64,000 bases of DNA from Bedellia somnulentella (GCA_963576735.1 OY755170.1:18894875-18958874); one strand, 5' to 3'; numbered from the stretch's first letter, positions 45,303 to 56,250 are shown. Translations and numbers: made by a program. The notes: generated from the sequence alone by a model not told the origin.

Positions 45303-45424
45303 ATACCATAACGTAACATAAACATAAACGTTCACGCCGAATATCCCCGAAGGGGTTGGCAGAGGTACTAATACTTCTGAACATCACGTGACTTTGACAC
45401 CTGGTGTTCAGAGTACCCACGTAC
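45303..45424 (-). mobile_element. SINE-C tail fragment
   Basis: CGTAACATAAACATAAACG, CCGAAGGGGTTGGCAGAGG and CACCTGGTGTTCAGAGTACC. Nearly identical to 26249-26368, including the same truncation region. Confidence 0.8.
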
Positions 45425-45491
45425 CACATTTGAAAAAATATTATTTTTATTACAGTTTGTTCATACAATTTTTAATTACTCACTAAATATT

Positions 45492-46024
45492 AGTTTTAAA
45501 AACCAGCATATTTAAAAAAGTCGAGCCAGTCGTTGTCGTAAAAGGCTCGAATGGCTGTGCATAATGCTGTTCTGGTTCCCACGATCATGTATGGTAGTGA
45601 ATGTTGGGCATGGCAGAAGAAGCATGAAAGTAGAGTTCATGCAGTGGAAATGAGATCCCTCAGAAGTGTACTTCTGATTACATATATGTAATGTAAGGTT
45701 GTATGATAGAGTGAAAAAGGAATGTTAATGTGGTTTGGGCACACAGAGAATATGGATGAAAATTAAGTAGTGAAAGAGATATAAAGAGCCAATGTGGATG
45801 GGTAGTAGAGAACGGCCTCGTAAAACGTATCTAGATCCGATAGAAAACATTCTTATAAGATGAGGGTCCGAAGTGAGAAGAATAAAACAGCATCTCATAC
45901 ATGCTATAGAATAATTAATGTAAGGGAAGCAAGAGAAGTTTTTCAAGATGGTACTAAGTGGCGATCGATAGTCTCTGCCTACCCCAATGGGAATAATGGA
46001 CGTGAGTATAGGTAAATAAGTAAG
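45492..46024 (+). pseudogene. RTE LINE, end of reverse transcriptase and 3' tail
   Basis: Frames read ARMAVHNAVLVPTIMYGSEC, WAWQKKHESRVHAVEMRSL, EKGMLMWFGHTE and REVFQDGTKWRSIVSAYPNG in order, the typical C-terminal run of RTE ORF2. Several stops (e.g. after LLITYM) and frameshifts disable it. The 3' part lies in the right arm of the inverted repeat. Confidence 0.85.
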
Positions 46025-46138
46025 TATTTAAAAATATAAATATAGTTATTATATAAGTCATAAAATATAAATAGAAACAATAGCACAGTTTGTGAAATAT
46101 ATATGGATATATCGCGTTTTAAACAGATGGCAACCCTA

Positions 46139-46455
46139 ATTTGCGGCCGCTTTTTCACAGGCAGCTATGTATTATCATATTAGGCAAAAAAATAACTATA
46201 ATTTCATATAAGAAATATGCGTGTAACTTATGAACGTATAAAACACTCCAAAATATAACCTACTTACACCTGGCTGCCAGGTAGTTGCGGCCGAATTTGC
46301 AACGGCACCTATGGATTTTTATATTCTTTACATACACTGCTATAATGGGGATATTATTATATTTCGAAAACAAGTGAACGAAATTTGTCTCCAGAAAATA
46401 ATAAACATTAATTAAATTAAAATTACTTGCGGCCACTTTTGCCTGGCTGCGTCTT
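46139..46455 (+). repeat. Three regularly spaced TTGCGGCC motifs
   Basis: TTTGCGGCCGCTTTTTCACA (46139), GTTGCGGCCGAATTTGCAAC (46283) and CTTGCGGCCACTTTTGCCTG (46428) are about 144 bp apart; each is followed within ~12 bp by a GGCAGC/GGCACC/GGCTGC core. The intervening sequence does not align. They lie directly upstream of the transposase pseudogene and may be subterminal protein-binding repeats. Confidence 0.5.
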
Positions 46456-46548
46456 GTCAGTGTATTCTCCTATTCATAAACTTATGTTAAAATGTGTGTT
46501 TGACTTTGTACGTTATGAACGTAGAGATTCAGCAGCGGGATCTTATAC

Positions 46549-47209
46549 TATTAAGACGAGTTCACGAAACCACACACATTGGCTTTGATATTTGACGGTA
46601 CGTATGTTAGACATGAAAAAAGTAACAATAATGCATATCAAAGAAAATCATTTTCCGGCCAAAAGAAAGTTCCGTTATGCAAACCGTTTACCATATGTAA
46701 CAACAAATGGCTACATAATTGATATAGCAGGTCCGTTTAATGCTAATGTGAACGATGCTGCAATAATGAAAATATTACTAGAAAATTCGAATGGATTAAG
46801 ATCGATTATGAAACAAGGTGACTTGTGCTTTGTCGATTGGGGCTTTCGAAATGTCGTGGAAAATATTAAAAACCTGGGATATAATCTTTTAATGCCAGCA
46901 TGTAAGGGAAATCGCAAACAGTTGACTACCGAAGAAGCAAGTCATTCAAGGCGCGTCACAAAAGTGCGATGGATTGTTGAGACGATACGCGGAGATATCG
47001 GTCAGAAATATCATTTGCTGCATCACAAATTAAATAACAAGTTATTGCCTGTAGTTAGGTCGCTGTGTCGTGTTGCTGGATTTTTACACAATATTTTTGG
47101 GAAAAGGTTATACTCGGATTTGGAGCTTGCTGACACGATAATTGATTATATAAGGGAACGTGAAACAGAACAAAATACTCTACAAAATCGAATTGAAGCA
47201 AAAAATTAA
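46549..47209 (+). pseudogene. DDE transposase, IS4EU/ISL2EU-like, frameshifted
   Basis: The catalytic core of a DDE_Tnp_4-type transposase is complete: first Asp in LALIFDGTYVRHEKS (codon 46594-46596), second in LCFVDWGFRNVV (46835-46837), Glu in KVRWIVETIRGDIGQKYHLL (46979-46981). A one-base insertion near 46695-46703 separates the first part from the rest, and a TAA about 35 codons upstream of the first Asp ends the recognisable N-terminus. The DNA-binding N-terminal domain is missing. The stop at 47207-47209 is probably a second frameshift, because homologous C-terminal sequence continues at once in another frame. The IS4EU/ISL2EU assignment rests on the motif spacing plus the SWIM-like C-terminus, from memory of the family. 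Confidence 0.8.
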
Positions 47210-47684
47210 ATCGTTGCGAAAAACCTTTTACAACACTGTCTTCTACTTGCCTCATAGATTTTCCAGAATTAACCGAAAAAACCTCAAAATACTCTTTACG
47301 GGAACATATCAAATGTCACAAGCGGTATGTTACTTCGCTGAGCTGCTGGATAGTGACAACAATATTAATATTGAATACTTAAAAGAAAATGATCATATAA
47401 TAAGGATGAAAATTCGTTCTCGACACATCAATAGCAAAACATATCAATGTTTTATTGAATACGAACCAAATATGAACAACTCTAAGGGCATAAAGAGATA
47501 CACCCGTGATTGTGCTGATGGAAATAGGACTATAGGTTGTTGCTCACATGTAGCATCAATAATTTATTATTTGTCACATGGCCGTTACAAATCGAAGATC
47601 ATCAAGCCCGCTGAAATATTAACACATACATTTGATGTTACAAATATCACTACAACTATAGAAGAAAATAGTGACGAAGATTAA
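47160..47684 (+). pseudogene. SWIM-like zinc-finger C-terminus of the same transposase
   Basis: This frame overlaps the end of the DDE frame by 50 bp. Recognisable from about residue 45: FTGTYQMSQAVCYFAE, then IIRMKIRSRHINSKTYQCFI, then YTRDCADGNRTIGCCSHVAS and IIYYLSHGRYK. The C...GCCSH arrangement is a SWIM-type zinc finger (CxCxnCxH) with the first Cys apparently replaced by Arg. In the IS4EU-type proteins I recall, this module is fused C-terminally to the DDE domain, so I read it as the same gene separated by a frameshift. An acidic tail (IEENSDED) precedes the stop. Confidence 0.75.
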
Positions 47685-48489
47685 ATTATTTCAATATTTT
47701 TATATGGAAAATAAAAGATTAATATTTCATGGAAAATACTGTTTTAATTTTAATTTAAGTGATTTTTATTGAATTAGCTAGAATTCAATATGTGTCCACT
47801 TACATAATTTTTTTATTTTTTTGAATATGTTCCACCTATCTCACATCTATGTAATTATTACATATTATAGTTGGATATGTACTGATTATACGGTTTTTTT
47901 TTGGTAGGGGTACCCCAAGAAATTGCTACTATAAACCACCCCTATTTTTTTCAATATTTTTTTTACAGCCCTATAGTTATTTAAAAATATATAAAAAAAA
48001 ATAGTGAATGGAAAGCTAATTAAGAGCTTTCATGTCGCGTTGGTTTTATGTGAATACCTATCATAGTTTCGTAGTAAATAATTATAAAGTTAGGGGTTGC
48101 AACCCTAATTTTTCAAAAACGAATGGAGTTAGGGGTTTGATAATTGGCCAAAAATTATCTTAAACTACTAGCAACATATTAAAGGCACCAATGTCAAAAA
48201 AGACGCCAGTGCAGATTTCATATGGAAACCCGGCGAGACCCTTTGATTAAAGTTACTTTCTTATAAAATATATACTTTATTTTAATAAATTGTATGTCAT
48301 TAGAAGATGCAGAACCTCTTTATTTCCACTTTATAGAACTTTGTTCTTCAGTTTGGTGACGTGTGATGACAACAAGCCCAATGTTTTTCTTCTGACATTA
48401 ATTTAGAGGATTGTATTGCTTAATTTTTTTATAATATTCAGTTGTGAGTATTATCTTTAATATAACATAAAATCGTTCAAAGAAAACAA
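47685..48489. other. AT-rich spacer downstream of the transposase
   Basis: Contains GGTAGGGGTACCCCAAG near 47906 and GTTAGGGGTTGCAACCCTAA near 48090, short palindromic GC blocks that could be transposon termini, and one TCAGTTTGGTGAC motif at 48348-48360 (see the 13-mer cluster). Confidence 0.35.
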
Positions 48490-49223
48490 AAAAAGGAATC
48501 TCATTTTTGGAAAACGCTATCATCCTGGAAATCATGTATCCCTCTGGTAAAAAGAATTCCCCGCGGTGCTAGGGCATGTGTTGCCAAATCTCTAGCTTTG
48601 ACCATAAATACCGTGGTAGATCAAAATGACTTCAATAGTTGGCAGAAATTTTTCGGTTTTGCGTATTCGGTTTTAGCAGTTAAAAATGAAATGTAAAAAG
48701 TAGCTCCCAAACATATGAAATCAAAAAGAATTGTTCAAATCCAGTATGTGATCCCGTGATACAAAATTCCAAATTATGCTATAAAAATCACGGAAGATCT
48801 GTAATAAGTAAAAAGTTGAGACAAAATTAGAAGGCGGAGACGTAAAGGGAGCTGCACAAATCCTTTTTTCCAGCGATGCTATCGCCGGGGATGATGCAGA
48901 CACACTGGGGTCCCTGCAAGCTAAACATCCACCGTCACCAGTTTCATCTTTGTGTCATATGCCTGATGCTCCCGACGAGTCAACTTGCTCACCAGAAGCC
49001 ACTTCAGCTGAGGTACTGGACACGATACTCTCTTTTAGGAATGGATCAGCTGGTGGCCTTGACGGGCTAACTGCACAACATTTTAAGGATTTGTTGAGTT
49101 ATCCCGTTGGGGAAGCTGGTAGGATACTCCTTGAGGAATTGACGCGTCTTGTGAATCTCTGTTTGACAGGAAAATGTGTGCGAGTCGATCACTGATCTTC
49201 TCTATGGTGCAAATCTAATTGCA

Positions 49224-51556
49224 CACTTTTTTATGAGAAAAAGGCATATTTTAATTCAAAAATTAATAATAATATTAAAAACCCTCAAAAGCTGTGGAAA
49301 AATCTAAAAACAACTATTTTGCGTACACATTCTTCAATGCATCTTCCCGACCATCTTAATAACCCCAATGCCATTAACGAACACTTCTTAAACATTCCTG
49401 GGAGTGACCAGGCTGATTTAACGGAATTGATGTATTTTAAAAACAATAGGCACAATTCATGCACTCTAGAACTTACTGCGGTGAGTCAAAAAGAAATACT
49501 TCAAATCATTAAGTCATTGAATTCCAATGCTGAAGGTATAGATCATGTTGCATTGAAGATGATTAAAATGACTCTTCCTTATACCTTAGATGTAATTACT
49601 CATATTATTAATTATTCTATAGAGCTGTCTTTATTTCCCGAAAACTGGCAAACAGCAATTGTAATCCCAACACCTAAAATAACTAACCCATCTACGTTTA
49701 AAGACTTGCGCCCTATTTGTATACTTCCCTGCTTATCAAAAATATTGGAGAAAGTTGTTTATACTCAGGTATATGACTTTGTTGAAAAAAATAATATCCT
49801 CCCTGATCGTCAATCCGGTTTTCGTAAAGGGTACAGTACAACAACTGCCCTTCTTGACGTAGTGGATAATATCCTAGCCGCACGTGATCTAGGACAGCCT
49901 ACGTTATTATGTTTATTGGATTGTTCCCGTGCCTTCGAAACTATAAATATTCCCTTGTTTTTAGCAAAATTAAATTATTACGGTTTCAATTCTACTACTA
50001 TTAAATGGTTTGAAAGCTATCTGACTTCACGATCACAAATAGTGAAGACATCTGACAAAAATGGGCAAGCATATTACTCAAACCGGCTATCAATTACTCG
50101 AGGAACTCCTCAGGGTTCAAACCTTGGCCCTCTTATTTTCATTTTGTATACTGCTGATGTGGTAAAAGGTATAAAAAATTGCAACTACCATATATTTGCT
50201 GATGACATACAAATTTATAAGTCCGTAAGCCTTAACAATGTGCAGCAAAATATTAATTTTCTAAACGATGATTTGGATTATATCCAGCAGTGGGCAAATA
50301 AAAATACTTTAACTATTAACCCTAGCAAGTCCATGTTTTTGATTTTGGGAACACCTAAACAAATATCACATGTTTTAAATACAAACCCGGACGTTAAAAT
50401 TGGTTCCACATCGATGCAAAGAGTAGAAAAAGCTCGCAATTTGGGTATCATATTTGACCAAGACCTAAAATTTGAGTATCATATTGCTGAAGTTGTAAAA
50501 AATTGTTTTTACAAACTAAAGTTATTATATAAAATAAGAAACTGTCTCAGTGTTGAAGTCAGAGTTAGGCTATGTGAGTCATTGGTTCTCAGTAAATTGA
50601 ATTATGGTGATTCGATCTATGGGCCCTGCTTGCTTGAGCGTTCGCGGCGTCTTGTACAAAGAGTACAAAATGCATGCGCTCGTTTTTGTTTTCAAATTCA
50701 ACCAAGGACTCACGTCACCCCCTATCTGAAAAGCAATAACTTGCTCAATCTTGATACAAGGAGAAAATTACACCTAGCTTCCCTAATGTTCGATATTGTC
50801 AAGTGGAAAAAGCCACAGTATCTGTATGAAAAACTTGTTTGGTCCAAGAATATATCCAGCTACAACACTCGTGCCTCTGATTATTTGTTATTAACTCCTA
50901 GTCATCGGACTGCAGCATTTCGGGGTAGTTTTCGTTTCGCTGCTTCAAAGTGTTGGAACGATCTACCGCCACCGATACGCGAGTTAAAAAATAAATCGTC
51001 ATTCAAAAAGAAGCTTAAGATTACGATGTTAAATAACTTCAAACATAGTTAACATCACACCTGCAACTGAATGGCGATTATTATTCAATAATACAATTAA
51101 TATAATATATTTAATATCTTAATTCATATAGATTTTATATATTTTTTAGGTCTATATTGTATGTATGTGTAAGTTTATTATAAATATATATATACATAAA
51201 TGTATTAAAACATTATGAATATGGTTTTATGCTTCTATGTCGGTGAAGGATTGGAAAGATGTCATTAAAGTTAACATTTCGTGTTCTTTTTTAGTTTTGT
51301 TATTATTATTAGCTTTCGATTTGTGTTTCAATGGTTAAATGTTTTGTTTTTTAGTTTAGGTTTTATCTTATTTTATCTATTTTTCAAGGGTCCCGGCTGA
51401 AAATCAGCGTGCATTAAAGCCAAAACTCTAGTGTACATATGCTGAGTCGGCGCCTTTTTGGCTCTCATTGTGTGTAATTTGTGCGATTGTTGTATTTACA
51501 TGTTGTATAATATGAGGGACTGAATAAAGATTTTTTTACTTTTACTTACTTTTACT
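49224..51556 (+). mobile_element. CR1/Daphne-like LINE, 5' truncated, inserted in an RT pseudogene
   Basis: Bounded by AAATCTAATTGCA (49211-49223) and AAATCTTTGCGCC (51557-51569), a degenerate 13-bp target duplication. The 5' end lies within ORF2; the 3' UTR (51053-51556) contains CCCGGCTGAAAATCAGCG and ends AATAAAGATTTTTTT plus a TTTTACTTACTTTTACT tail. Removing the element restores the reading order of the interrupted reverse transcriptase. Confidence 0.85.
49226..51052 (+). CDS. CR1/Daphne-like LINE ORF2, reverse transcriptase and C-terminal domain (5' partial)
   Basis: An uninterrupted frame of about 608 codons, opened only by the element's 5' truncation; no start codon is claimed. Order: linker KLWKNLKTTI; fingers GIDHVALKMIK and WQTAIVIPTPK; DLRPICILPCLSKILEKVV; QSGFRKGYSTTTALL; motif A LLCLLDCSRAFETI (catalytic Asp at 49919-49921); TRGTPQGSNLGPLIF; catalytic box YHIFADDIQIY; thumb; then a C-terminal domain with LDTRRKLHLASLMF and ASKCWNDLPPPIREL. 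The three catalytic Asp are present; Phe replaces the common Tyr in YADD, a known variant. The endonuclease is missing, so the copy cannot move by itself. It is the most intact coding sequence in the window, suggesting young age. Confidence 0.88.
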   Translation, partial: LFYEKKAYFNSKINNNIKNPQKLWKNLKTTILRTHSSMHLPDHLNNPNAINEHFLNIPGSDQADLTELMYFKNNRHNSCTLELTAVSQKEILQIIKSLNSNAEGIDHVALKMIKMTLPYTLDVITHIINYSIELSLFPENWQTAIVIPTPKITNPSTFKDLRPICILPCLSKILEKVVYTQVYDFVEKNNILPDRQSGFRKGYSTTTALLDVVDNILAARDLGQPTLLCLLDCSRAFETINIPLFLAKLNYYGFNSTTIKWFESYLTSRSQIVKTSDKNGQAYYSNRLSITRGTPQGSNLGPLIFILYTADVVKGIKNCNYHIFADDIQIYKSVSLNNVQQNINFLNDDLDYIQQWANKNTLTINPSKSMFLILGTPKQISHVLNTNPDVKIGSTSMQRVEKARNLGIIFDQDLKFEYHIAEVVKNCFYKLKLLYKIRNCLSVEVRVRLCESLVLSKLNYGDSIYGPCLLERSRRLVQRVQNACARFCFQIQPRTHVTPYLKSNNLLNLDTRRKLHLASLMFDIVKWKKPQYLYEKLVWSKNISSYNTRASDYLLLTPSHRTAAFRGSFRFAASKCWNDLPPPIRELKNKSSFKKKLKITMLNNFKHS

Positions 51557-52525
51557 AAATCTTTGCGCCCTAAAGAAAAAGGATGGGGGGGGGTATCAGG
51601 CCAATTGCTGTAGGAAACACTATCCGTCGTTTGGTCTCGAAAATATGTTGTAAATACATCAATAACATATCAAACTACTTTCAGCCTGTCCAACCTGGCT
51701 TCGGGACTAAATGCGGATGTGAGGCTGCTGTTCACAGTGCCCGTGCTTTTCTGCAGCACTGCGCTAATGATGTTCTGCTGAAGGTGGATATCCAGAACGC
51801 TTTCAATTCCATTGACAGGTCCGCTTTGCTGGCAGCAATTAAAGAAAAGACTCCAGATTTATATAAATATTTATGGCAATGTTATAGCAGACCTTCAAAA
51901 TTAATTTACCGCGGAAAACTGATTTATTCATGCGTCGGATGCCAGTAAGGCGATTCTCTTGGCCCGGCCATATTCAGTTTGGCTATACACCCACACATCA
52001 AGGACCTAGCCTCCAAGTTCAATGTGTGGTACCTAGATGATGGCACCATTGCAGGTGAGGCTTCCGAAGTTTTAAATGTTTTGACAAGTATCATAAAAAA
52101 CTTTCAAAAATTGGATTGGATCTAAATTTTGATAAATGTGAAGTATACTTTGGCCCAAATTTAAATGATAAAACCGTGGCAGATTTGAAAACAAAATTTA
52201 ACACTTTAGCTCCAGGCATCAAAATTATTAATAAGGAATCGCAGATCATTCTATTCCGAGCTTTATATCTGAAAAAAAAAACAAAATTTCTTGAATTACT
52301 ACCCTTTTAGAACAATTAAACCCACAATGTTGCGTATACACTTATAAAATATTGCCTTTTTGTACCAAAATTTACATATATACTGAGACGTTCTGGATTA
52401 TGGAGGCAAATCTCAGTACTTTCGAATATTGATAATTTGATCAAAAATTCATTCTTAAGAAATTTTAACATACCATTTACCGAATAAAAAAAAACATATT
52501 TCTGTAAATCGCACAAGTTTTTTGA

Positions 52526-52753
52526 CTAAACTCGCGGCTATAAACCCCTAAAAGGTATAGCCAGAGCTGAGGAAAGAGAAATACCTCTTCCACTTTTGAA
52601 AGTTGAGTGGGGAAAAGATTTTTGAAATAAAGTCTATTGGTGATGAGTCTCTCTGAACCGCGTCGCCCAAAATCCCCAATACCCTTAGTTGCCTATTACC
52701 TACACCCATGGATAGAAATGGGGTAGTGCTATTCTAAGCCGACACTACACAGC
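52526..52753 (-). mobile_element. SINE-A copy
   Basis: CTCGCGGCTATAAACCCC to AAGCCGACACTACACAGC; diverged in the centre (GAACCGCGTCGCCC) and without the TATG tail. Confidence 0.8.
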
Positions 52754-53564
52754 AATATATATATTTAAAGAAATTACTTACATTAACTATATTTGATTGC
52801 TAAACATATAATTTACTACAAAAAAATGTAATAGAATATAAGAAAATTGATTTTCATCGGATAATTTTATAAACCTTACGTAATATTAATCTCGTATACG
52901 TAATAAAAACTCAAAATAAGTATTTTGCATTCATGTAAGCTCAGTGGCGTCAGTTTGGCCAATTGGCTTGTCAGCCTATACTTGACGTCAGCAAACTGAC
53001 CGTCACCTCTGTTTGGTTCCACACAAATATATTTTCTTCACCTGGAAAAATCACAGATTTGTTATATATTTTATTGGTTTTGGAACCTTATGATCACTTG
53101 AATCAACTTGAATAATCCTTGAAACAGTATTTCGCCACCATTAGGAAGAAATAAGCACACCAAACTGACTTTCAAAAGTGAATTGCCGGTACTTCAGTTT
53201 AAAACACATCCAGCTCTTTGCAGATGTTTACTCCACTAGAACAAACGAAATAGCTAAAGATCCACAATCATTTCTTGGCCGGCGGCGACTACTGGTACTA
53301 CTGTCGCCATTTTGAAATTTCGGCCTGTCATTGTCAGTTAGTTCTCAACTAAATAAAAATTATAGGGTGACCTACGTATATAATAAATTATCACTTTTAT
53401 TAATATTTTTTGTAGTGCAAACTTTTTTTTAAAGACAATTATTTTTATGATGTATCATTGCTTATTAATAAACGCTTTTATTTCCAGTGTTCAATATAAA
53501 AATGTATGAAAATTATTATTTATTTAGTAAAATTTTATCTAAGTAGGCTAACACCGTCCGAAAA

Positions 53565-53805
53565 GTTGTGCGCGCATACCTATAGCGGTACGGGTTACGG
53601 GAAGTGGGGAAATGCTCCCGAATAAGATTTCACTTCGTATACACTGATGCGTGGGTTCTAATCCTAATGCGGGGATGTACCAATGCGTCATTTCTTAAGT
53701 CATAACTGTCTGACATATATATAAAAATACAAGGCAAATACGACTTGATAGCTTAATGGGTAGAACACCGGTTAGCGTGCAAGCGAAATGAATGACCCAA
53801 ACGAT
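53565..53805 (+). mobile_element. SINE-C fragments (two heads)
   Basis: GATGCGTGGGTTCTAATCC (B-box-like) with TTTCTTAAGTCATAACTG, then a second head ACTTGATAGCTTAATGGGTAGAACACC at 53742. Both truncated, adjacent, same orientation. Confidence 0.55.
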
Positions 53806-54184
53806 ATCTGATGTTTAGAATTATTTTTTCGGTGCCACCTTTTTAGGGCCCATGTGTGAATATGAAATGTAAAAGACAGTACACGACACGGTAAGCCTCT
53901 GATTTACAGGATTAAGAAAATGATTTTATGTAGTTACCCACTTATTAACTCTGAGTGTCACAAATAACAAATCCTTGAGTATAAAATAATGAAACAGTTT
54001 GCAGAGAAGTACAATTGGCAGTGTTATCGCTAAAAGCGATCTCTTCCAGACAACATTTGGGAGGTAAGATCAGCAAATTTAGGATACACAGTCATTAGGG
54101 TAGACATGCCAGACAAGGGCAAAAATAAATAAATATAATTAGCTTACATTAAAACGAACTTATTTACTTACAATAATAGTTATT

Positions 54185-54437
54185 ACATACATACATACCT
54201 ATACTCACGGCTGTAAATCCCTAGAAGGGTTAGCCAGAGCTAAGGAATTAAAAACTTCTCAGCCACTTTTGGAAAGTTGAGGGGTTGTTCGTTTGAAAGT
54301 TGGGGTAAAGATGGTAAAATAAAGGTTATTGGTGATGGGTCTCCAACCGCATACCCCCCATACCGATAGTCGCCTTTTACGTACACCCACCGGCAGAAAT
54401 GGGGTAGTGCTATTCTAAGCCGACACTACACAGCAAC
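54185..54437 (-). mobile_element. SINE-A copy, full length, TSD TAGTTATT
   Basis: TAGTTATT at 54177-54184 and 54438-54445 flanks the copy. Carries a ~22-bp internal insertion (GGGGTTGTTCGTTTGAAAGT) that partly duplicates neighbouring sequence, and a small deletion in the CGCATACCCCCC box. Confidence 0.88.
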
Positions 54438-54501
54438 TAGTTATTAATTAAATGAATATTATATAAATTGTTTTATTAAGACATTTCAATACATAAATAA
54501 A

Positions 54502-54581
54502 TTGGCTGAAGGATTTCTAATTCCTTGGCTCTGGCTACCCCTTCTAGGGAATTATAGCCGTGAATGTATGTATGTATGTAT
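54502..54581 (+). mobile_element. SINE-A tail fragment
   Basis: TTGGCTGAAGGATTTCTAAT, TACCCCTTCTAGGGAATTAT then a TATG tail; 5' truncated, opposite orientation to the copy 65 bp to the left. Confidence 0.85.
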
Positions 54582-55807
54582 AAATAAATTAGCCTGCATG
54601 ATGTAAAATTATTTCCCTAATAATGTTTAATTTTTATTTACTGGCAATACTAATATCGATGACAGTGACGCCCTTACCGGCCAAGAAAAGATTGTGGATC
54701 TGTACTTGATTGTATTATGTCAGTCTTGCTATTTGGGCATTTTCACTAAAAAGTGCCCCCCTCCTTTTTAGGGTGTCCCACGTTTTTGAAGTTGTATTAT
54801 TAAATTCATATATGTACATATATTTTTTAAAATTTCTCAAATTAGATTTAAATATATTAGACTTGTATTTAATGAACAGTCGTTGTGAAAATAAGTTTAG
54901 TTGATTAAATAATGTTAATTCAAAATACTGAAAGGAGATATTTTTAGCCTGTCCCAGTGCTTACCATCTTCGGGTAATTGAAATTTACGGCAATATTTTA
55001 TAATACACACTATGGAAAGTTTACTTAAATATGAAGGAAATTATATGGATAGTCCAACTGAATCAAACTGGTCGTTTAAAACTTTTTAATAACACTCGTA
55101 AAATTGATTTGAAAATAATGTCTAAATCTGCAGCCGACCGGACATGTCAGTATAGTGACGGTCTGAATGGATATATTTTTTCTACCAAATCTGTTTTGTT
55201 TATTAAAAATGGCAACACTACCTACAAAGGATCAAGCTTCCATTTTGAAGTCTGTCAGTTTGCCGAAATTTCGTGACGAGGAGGGAGTGTTTTACTGCTA
55301 TCAACGGTTGTCCACAAGTTTCCGAGTCAGGTTTGGAGCCTCTTTTTCTTCTTTAATGCTTTTATTATAATCTTTAACTATTTTAAATCTATTTATACGT
55401 TATTACGATAAACTTTTAGCTTTACAATGCTGAAAAATAACAATTTATTTAGGTATAATCCATTTTTATTTAATTTCGCCTGGATATGTGTGACGGTCAG
55501 TTTGGTGACATTATAAGTCGTCACCTACAGGCTGGACTACCAAAGTCACCAAACTGACGCATAAGGCTAGGACTACATGAAATAAACTTTCATCTATTTA
55601 TTACTGCAGAGTCAGAGGCGGTGAGTTTCCTTCCCATCCAGGACAAATAATTGTGTGATGAACAATGATGTTTGTTGTTTTGTGTCTGGGTGTTGTCCGA
55701 TTTCCATGGTACAGGGTTTGCTTAGTTTGGATTAGGCCTTGATTGACCTGTGTAATGTGTATGTGAAATATCCCGGATATTTATTTATTAAGCTTCAAAG
55801 TACAACA

Positions 55808-55975
55808 TCTACACTATAATAATATTATAAAGAGGAAAGATTTGTTTGTTTGTTATAAATATACTCAAAAACTACTGGGCCAATTTAAAAATATTTCACC
55901 ATTGAATATATATGTTATCCTTAAGTGACATAGGCTATGTATGTACTACGGGGCGAAGCCAGGGCGGACTACTAG
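55808..55975 (+). mobile_element. 168-bp non-autonomous Helitron
   Basis: Starts TCTACACTATAATAATATTA after an A, ends GGGGCGAAGCCAGGGCGGAC then TACTAG before a T. The near-terminal GGGGCGAAGCC is the usual Helitron 3' hairpin region. Non-coding. Confidence 0.85.
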
Positions 55976-56250
55976 TATTAAAATAAGAGCCAATTTTCGA
56001 GGTCAGTTTAATAGATCCAATGTCATAGAAATTACATGTATAAATATAATAATATGAAATAAATACATATATACAGATAAATCGCACAGATATAATTAAC
56101 TAACTGTTGCCCGCGACTTCATTCGTGTGATCATATAGCCTATGTCCTAAAAATGTGTATATGCTTTCTTACATGTGATATCGCATAGGTGAAAACTGTA
56201 ATGGTGTTATTATGGCAAAATAAATAAATAAAAAAATTTCAGGCATCAAC

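Larger units (their letters stand above)
44756..46222. repeat. Large inverted repeat, ~395-bp arms, containing RTE 3' ends
   Basis: Left arm ~44756-45150 and right arm ~45830-46222 are inverted copies with scattered differences. From outside in: TCATATTAG region, AGCTGCCTGTGAAAAAGCGG, TAGGGTTGCCATCTGTT, a TATAT-rich stretch, then an RTE 3' end. The ~680-bp loop holds a SINE-C fragment and the rest of the right-hand RTE. Because non-RTE flank is included in both arms, this is an inverted duplication of genomic DNA rather than LINE twin priming. Confidence 0.85.
48490..52320 (+). pseudogene. LINE-like reverse transcriptase (YLDD type), split by another LINE
   Basis: The left part reads IPRGARACVAKSLALTINTV then DQNDFNSWQKFFGFAYSVL (48550-48690), GDVKGAAQILFSSDAIAGDD (48838 on), RNGSAGGLDGLTAQHFKDLL, and ends in LLYGANLIA at 49223. 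The right part resumes at ~51557 with LCALKKKD, GGIRPIAVGNTIRRL, motif A LLKVDIQNAFNSI (Asp 51787), GDSLGPAIF, and the catalytic box WYLDDGTIAG (52030-52041), then LNFDKCEVYFGP. Defects: a G-run frameshift near 51585, TAA at 51946-51948 where Gln is expected, and a frameshift near 52105. The family occurs in many invertebrates; I do not name its clade. Inactive. Confidence 0.8.

Noticed and set aside
44956..46024. LINE twin-priming inversion
   Set aside because: Both arms of the inverted repeat include sequence beyond the RTE 3' tail, which twin priming would not duplicate.
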